NCBI GenBank assembly: GCA_023484365.1
Contig: JAMDBA010000053.1
Location: 1 to 16,314 of the forward strand
DNA from: Patescibacteria group bacterium
Lineage (GTDB): Bacteria > Patescibacteria > Paceibacteria > UBA6257 > 2-01-FULL-56-20
DNA length: 16,314 nt
Direction of reading: 5' to 3'
Below are positions 12,884 through 16,314 of the stretch, in pieces. How positions within the stretch are numbered: position 1 is the stretch's first letter; each line of letters begins with the position of its first letter. Both the position numbers and the translations under genes were made by a program. The notes below the pieces were generated by a model. It was not told the origin of the DNA, made no database searches, and saw only the letters and a list, made by a program, of their open reading frames with translations.

Positions 12884-12914
12884 TTATCCACAATCTCGCT
12901 GTTGCGGGGGGGGG
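12884..12914 (+). repeat. DnaA-box/G-run element, copy 1
   Basis: The element begins with TTATCCACA (12884-12892), the perfect consensus DnaA box, continues ATCTCGCTGTTGC and ends in a run of nine G (12906-12914). A copy identical over 29 bp lies at 14571-14599. The preceding bases are also similar (GCGGCGC here, GAGGCAT there). Both copies lie in intergenic space upstream of envelope-protein genes. Confidence 0.85.
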
Positions 12915-12929
12915 ATTTCGGGTTATTAT
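12902..12929 (+). promoter_or_regulatory. Candidate promoter of the anchored envelope protein gene
   Basis: TTGCGG (12902-12907), inside the repeat element, could act as a -35 for TATTAT (12924-12929) with a 16-bp spacer. The leader to the ATG at 12967 would be about 30 bases and has no Shine-Dalgarno sequence. Neither hexamer is a strong match, so this rests mainly on the parallel layout at the second copy. Confidence 0.35.
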
Positions 12930-12966
12930 TAAATAAAGGTTTGCGGAATTTTAAAAGACAAAATAA

Positions 12967-14529
12967 ATGGTTACCAATCAATTAATTGATTATATTAAAA
13001 GCCAACTTCAAAACGGCGCAGACGCCGAACAGATTAAAGGCGCTCTTATGGCAGGCGGCTGGCAAGCAAAAGACATTGAAGACGCCTTTAAATCTATTGA
13101 TCCGTCAAAATTTTCAAATATTCGGAGCGCGATTCAACAAAGCCAAAACGCTCAAAAAGATTTTTCTATTTCTAAAAAAATCAATAGCAAACTGATTGCC
13201 GTAATTGTTATTGCAGGTGTTATTATTGCTGGCGGAGCAGCTTTTGGCTATTACATATATTTCCGACCTCTTTCTCCGGCGGAGGTTATGGCTAAGACAT
13301 TAAATAATCTTAGCGGTATTAAATCTTTTAGTTATTCGTTAGAGGCGCAATCCGTCGTCACTCAAAGTGTTACTCAAAATCCTTTTGGACAACCACAGCC
13401 AGCGGTTAACCAAACCGCGAATATCAATATTAACGCTAGCGGCACAGCCGACATTTCCGATTTAAACAATATTAAATTAGAACTAAATTTAAATCCGCTA
13501 ATTAATATTAGCTCACAGGGTATGAGTTTCTCTCCTAATTTAGATCTTATAAAAATAAGCAACGTAATTTATCTTATGGTTAATAATATCCCAAGTTTTG
13601 GTTTTCTACCCGTTTCCTCATTTGAGAATAAATGGATTGAGATAGACCTTACAAAAATAAATCAGGAATTCAAAAATAGTCCTTTGGGCCAGATTCAGGA
13701 TCAAATTAATCAGCAGCTCGGGCAAGCCTCAAGCAGCCAGATTCAAATCTCGCAGGCGCAAATTAACAGCATCAAAGAAGCCGTATTGAACTCCGGAGCT
13801 TTTGAATTTAGCCAGGCCTTGCCAGATGAAAATATCGGAGGATCGGATTTTTATCATTATCAATTCGTCTTAAATAGAGATAAATTTGTAGATTTAATTG
13901 TCAAAATAGGTCAGATTGTAAAAAATAATCAGCCGCTATCCCAAGAAGATTTGAAAAATATCCAAAACTCTAAAGATTCGTTAGATAATAATCTTATTTT
14001 GAACCCGATAGATATCTGGATAAGCAAGAAAGACTTTTTGCCTTATAGAATTGGCGTTGAAGGGTCAAGTCTTAACACGGCAATTGCGACAGGTTCGGTT
14101 TTGTCCGTGTCCACCTCAACAGCGCTGTTAAATTTTTCTAATTTTAACCAGCCGGAAAATATCACGCCGCCTTCTCAAGCTGAGCCAATAGAAAATTTAA
14201 TTCAATCAATAATGGGGAATAATTTGCCAACAATAAATAGCGGCAATAACGTTGGATTAAATGCGGGCTCTGTTAATCATGTCAATACTTTTATATATCT
14301 CTCTAAAGACCAAACGCTATCGGATGCAGTTTCTAACTTAAAATTTCAGGTTTTAACCATTGCTTCTGATAATATTGAAGTTCTTGTTACTAATCCTAAA
14401 ACCAATAGGGCGCAGATGATAACTCTTACTCTGCACGACAAAACAGCAACAGCGGTTTTTGGCTATAAAATCAGTCTTATTTCAATGAACGAAAAGACGG
14501 GGCAGGCGATTCTTCAGGTGACGAATTAG
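12967..14529 (+). CDS. Membrane-anchored envelope protein with UBA-like N-terminal motif
   Basis: I cannot assign this 520-residue protein to a named family. Residues 1-45 form a helical motif closely similar to the start of the preceding transpeptidase fusion (LIDYIKSQLQNG against LADYINNQLKRG; AGGWQAKDIEDAF against SAGWQSQDIENAF). A membrane helix follows at about 76-99. The remaining 420 residues should lie outside the membrane. They begin SPAEVMAKTLNNLSGIKSFSY, reminiscent of lipoprotein-sorting or LppX-like folds that start with a similar helix, then beta-rich sequence, a Gln-rich helical stretch (about 240-262) and a C-terminal beta-rich part. No catalytic motif is visible. The shared N-terminus and adjacency suggest both proteins are handled by the same cytoplasmic partner. 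The start is set by that shared motif. The repeat element lies upstream. Confidence 0.85.
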   Translation: MVTNQLIDYIKSQLQNGADAEQIKGALMAGGWQAKDIEDAFKSIDPSKFSNIRSAIQQSQNAQKDFSISKKINSKLIAVIVIAGVIIAGGAAFGYYIYFRPLSPAEVMAKTLNNLSGIKSFSYSLEAQSVVTQSVTQNPFGQPQPAVNQTANININASGTADISDLNNIKLELNLNPLINISSQGMSFSPNLDLIKISNVIYLMVNNIPSFGFLPVSSFENKWIEIDLTKINQEFKNSPLGQIQDQINQQLGQASSSQIQISQAQINSIKEAVLNSGAFEFSQALPDENIGGSDFYHYQFVLNRDKFVDLIVKIGQIVKNNQPLSQEDLKNIQNSKDSLDNNLILNPIDIWISKKDFLPYRIGVEGSSLNTAIATGSVLSVSTSTALLNFSNFNQPENITPPSQAEPIENLIQSIMGNNLPTINSGNNVGLNAGSVNHVNTFIYLSKDQTLSDAVSNLKFQVLTIASDNIEVLVTNPKTNRAQMITLTLHDKTATAVFGYKISLISMNEKTGQAILQVTN

Positions 14530-14570
14530 AAATAAAATACCAGAAAAGTAGATGCTCCCAAACGAGGCAT

Positions 14571-14599
14571 TTATCCACAATCTCGCTGTTGCGGGGGGG
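14571..14599 (+). repeat. DnaA-box/G-run element, copy 2
   Basis: This is the second copy of the element at 12884. It has TTATCCACA at 14571-14579, the same ATCTCGCTGTTGC, and a run of seven G (14593-14599). It lies 42 bp after the stop of the preceding gene and 94 bp before the next start codon, with a TATAAT ten bases beyond the G-run. Confidence 0.85.
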
Positions 14600-14615
14600 T
14601 AATAAGAGTTATAAT
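14589..14615 (+). promoter_or_regulatory. Candidate promoter of the TIG-repeat protein gene
   Basis: A perfect TATAAT (14610-14615) lies just after the repeat element. TTGCGG within the element (14589-14594) is a possible -35 with a short 15-bp spacer. Predicted initiation near 14622 gives a leader of about 70 bases that contains a hairpin. Confidence 0.5.
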
Positions 14616-14636
14616 TTACTTATAAAAGGCCAAAAT

Positions 14637-14670
14637 CCTATTCGGCGGCTAAATATGACCCGCGGATAGG
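14637..14670 (+). other. Leader hairpin before the TIG-repeat protein
   Basis: CCTATTCG (14637-14644) pairs with CGCGGATAGG over eight positions, including one G-T pair. Two mismatches, two further G-C pairs and a ten-base loop follow. It lies in the predicted 5' leader, 23 bases before the ATG. It has no T-run, so it is not a terminator; it could stabilise the mRNA or tune translation. Confidence 0.45.
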
Positions 14671-14692
14671 TAAAAATACATATAAGTAAAAT

Positions 14693-16314
14693 ATGAAAAA
14701 ATATATAAGTTTGTTCGTGATTCTGTCTGTTGTGTTTATAGTCGGCTTCAATTCCGCTTCAGCTAAAGCGGCTGATATATCTGCTATGGAGCAGCAGCTT
14801 CAAATACTGATGCAGCAGCTCCAGGTGCTTCAAAATCAGTTCAGGCAGCAATCAGGAGGCGCTATTCCTTCCGCGGGAAATGAGACGCTCAAAATTCCTG
14901 AAAATTCCGGTTTAAATACCAGTATTCCGATTGTTAGTCCGTCTACGTCAACTCCCGTTATTGGCGGAGGTCCTTCAAATATTGAGTATCCGATTCAGAA
15001 CCCTGGTAATATCTCTTGGTGTCATGCTTTTAACACTAATATCGGAATGGGCGCGACCGGACCTGAGGTTTCGGCCTTAGAAACAGCCCTTAATAAAGAA
15101 GGATTAGGTAATTTTACCGAATCTACCTACGACGACGCTCTGGCTTCAGCCGTCTCGGGTTTTCAGGAGAAATACCGCAGTGATATTTTAACTCCTAATG
15201 GTCTTCAATACGGAACCGGCTATGTCGGTCCGTCAACGAGAACTAAATTGAATAGTTTGTACGGATGCAATAATTCTATTATTTCACCGGTGCCAGTACC
15301 GCTGCCAGCGCCAATTATTACGACTACAACCTCAAATTCAATTACAATTAGTTCGGTTTCAGGAGAATACAGCGGCGTTGGTAATCTTACCCAAGGACAA
15401 ACAGCTTACATAAAAGGTACGGGATTTGATGCTTCTCATAACTACAAAGTTGAATTTTTAGATACTCCGGTTAGCGTCAACGCTACGGTTAACGATTCTA
15501 ATACCATGACTTTTATTACTCCGGTATTCGGCGCGGGATCGTATAATTACAATTTGCGCGTTATAGATATGAGTGTTTCCGGCAGTATTAGTAATAGCCT
15601 CCCGGTAACCTTATTAGCTCTGACGACTTCTAAGAGTGGTATTATTATTACCGCAGTAAACTCGGTAGATACTAATCCTGGCATAATAGTCCAAGGACAA
15701 ACCGCCTATATCTTAGGCAGCGGATTCAATCAGTCTACTAATTACACTGTTTTTATAGGAAACAATGATTCGCAACAATACTCTATAACACCCACGGTTG
15801 TTGACTCAAATCATATGACTTTCATCGTGCCGTCGTCATTGCCAGTTATTTCGTCTCCTTATGTTTATGGTTTAAAAGTCGGTGTTTATAATAGCGGTTT
15901 AGGTGGATACGACCTAAGCAACACGCTTCAAGTTACTGTCATCTCAGCCTCTCCTATCGCGACCACAACTCAAGCGGCGCCATACATACACATCTACGGC
16001 ACAGATGGCAGCCAAACAAGCGACTCATCTATTTCTGCAAACATAGGGGATACTTTTACGATTTCTGGTGTACCGCAAAATATACAAGGATTATCTTATT
16101 ATTACGGCAGCGGCTACCCGCCGTCTGGATACTATAATAGAGCGTTTTTCTTTGACTTCGGTAACAATAATTCTTGTGGTAATAATACAGAGTGGACTCT
16201 AACGTGTACCGCTAAAGTTCCAGGATCGATTGCTTATTCTGTAGCGATATACGCAAACGGTCAAACTTATATGTCAAACAAGGTGACTGTGACTGTTAAT
16301 AATTCTTCTGCGAC
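14693..16314 (+). CDS. Secreted peptidoglycan-binding/TIG-repeat surface protein (partial, 3' end missing)
   Basis: The frame is open from the ATG at 14693 to the window end (540 whole codons), so the C-terminus is missing. Residues 1-25 are a signal peptide (KKY, a hydrophobic core, then SASAKA). A Gln-rich heptad-like coiled coil follows (about 30-52, MEQQLQILMQQLQVLQNQF), then a Ser/Thr/Pro linker. Residues about 109-192 form a peptidoglycan-binding-1-like domain (GPEVSALETALNKEG, AVSGFQEKY, GYVGPSTRTKLN) bracketed by C110 and C192, which could form a disulfide. Two IPT/TIG immunoglobulin-like repeats follow at about 217-308 and 317-418, each with GQTAYI(K/L)G(T/S)GF. A third, different beta-rich domain (about 428-538) ends the visible part. 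The protein is probably wall-attached, with adhesive or structural repeats facing out. No Shine-Dalgarno sequence precedes the start. Confidence 0.9.
   Translation, partial: MKKYISLFVILSVVFIVGFNSASAKAADISAMEQQLQILMQQLQVLQNQFRQQSGGAIPSAGNETLKIPENSGLNTSIPIVSPSTSTPVIGGGPSNIEYPIQNPGNISWCHAFNTNIGMGATGPEVSALETALNKEGLGNFTESTYDDALASAVSGFQEKYRSDILTPNGLQYGTGYVGPSTRTKLNSLYGCNNSIISPVPVPLPAPIITTTTSNSITISSVSGEYSGVGNLTQGQTAYIKGTGFDASHNYKVEFLDTPVSVNATVNDSNTMTFITPVFGAGSYNYNLRVIDMSVSGSISNSLPVTLLALTTSKSGIIITAVNSVDTNPGIIVQGQTAYILGSGFNQSTNYTVFIGNNDSQQYSITPTVVDSNHMTFIVPSSLPVISSPYVYGLKVGVYNSGLGGYDLSNTLQVTVISASPIATTTQAAPYIHIYGTDGSQTSDSSISANIGDTFTISGVPQNIQGLSYYYGSGYPPSGYYNRAFFFDFGNNNSCGNNTEWTLTCTAKVPGSIAYSVAIYANGQTYMSNKVTVTVNNSSA

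Noticed and set aside
12875..12985. Small 36-codon open frame running through the first repeat copy, with an AAGGAGG-like string at about 12834-12840
   Set aside because: The string is about 35 bases too far from the ATG, the frame overlaps the next gene's start, and the second repeat copy is read in a different frame with an immediate stop.
12884..14599. Replication origin
   Set aside because: Only two DnaA-box sequences are present, 1.7 kb apart, with no box cluster, AT-rich unwinding region between them or dnaA/dnaN neighbours.
12884..14599. CRISPR-like repeat pair
   Set aside because: The two identical 29-bp units are separated by a 1.6-kb gene, not by short spacers, and there are no more units.

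Overview
The window looks like a chromosomal segment of a Candidate Phyla Radiation bacterium (Patescibacteria, most likely Parcubacteria-like). The grounds are AT-rich dense coding, an almost complete lack of Shine-Dalgarno sequences before genes, a set of housekeeping genes mixed with large single-pass or secreted surface proteins of the kind common in that group, and small non-canonical domain combinations. The lineage is an inference from style; no marker gene was compared. All genes read through in the standard bacterial code, with no in-frame TGA, so the SR1/Gracilibacteria code is not in use.

Layout. Bases 1-59 hold the end of an upstream gene. A tRNA-Leu(CAG) at 167-253 is wrapped in a 20-bp perfect inverted repeat, followed by a non-coding stretch with two hairpins. 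Two plus-strand genes follow: ribonuclease J (536-2404) and tryptophanyl-tRNA synthetase trpS (2475-3527). Convergent to trpS are three minus-strand genes, read right to left: ileS (9508-5855), an MFS transporter (5784-4603) and an orphan PD-(D/E)XK nuclease-like gene (4500-3511). A short relic of an ileS 3' end lies between the last two. Divergent from ileS, sharing overlapping promoters, is a one-domain rhodanese (9576-9869). A 335-bp gap with a possible decayed reading frame leads to ychF (10205-11227). It is tightly coupled to a fused L,D-transpeptidase/D,D-carboxypeptidase (11243-12823). Two further envelope genes follow: a membrane-anchored protein sharing the same N-terminal motif (12967-14529) and a secreted peptidoglycan-binding/TIG-repeat protein that runs off the window end (14693 onward).

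How it fits together. The left two thirds serve RNA decay and aminoacylation (RNase J, TrpRS, IleRS, tRNA-Leu, ribosome-associated YchF). The right third builds or decorates the envelope. The two genes downstream of the transpeptidase are each preceded by the same 29-bp element containing a perfect DnaA-box sequence and a G-run, with a candidate promoter just after it.

The most unusual items are: an IleRS carrying a complete histidine-phosphatase domain between its catalytic halves; GC-rich short tandem repeats inserted in frame at several sites in the same ileS; the wall-enzyme fusion that could make and use its own tetrapeptide donor; the repeated DnaA-box element; TATAAT boxes 6-8 nt before the ATG of three genes, implying leaderless mRNAs; and the ileS relic that appears to supply the promoter of the nuclease-like gene.
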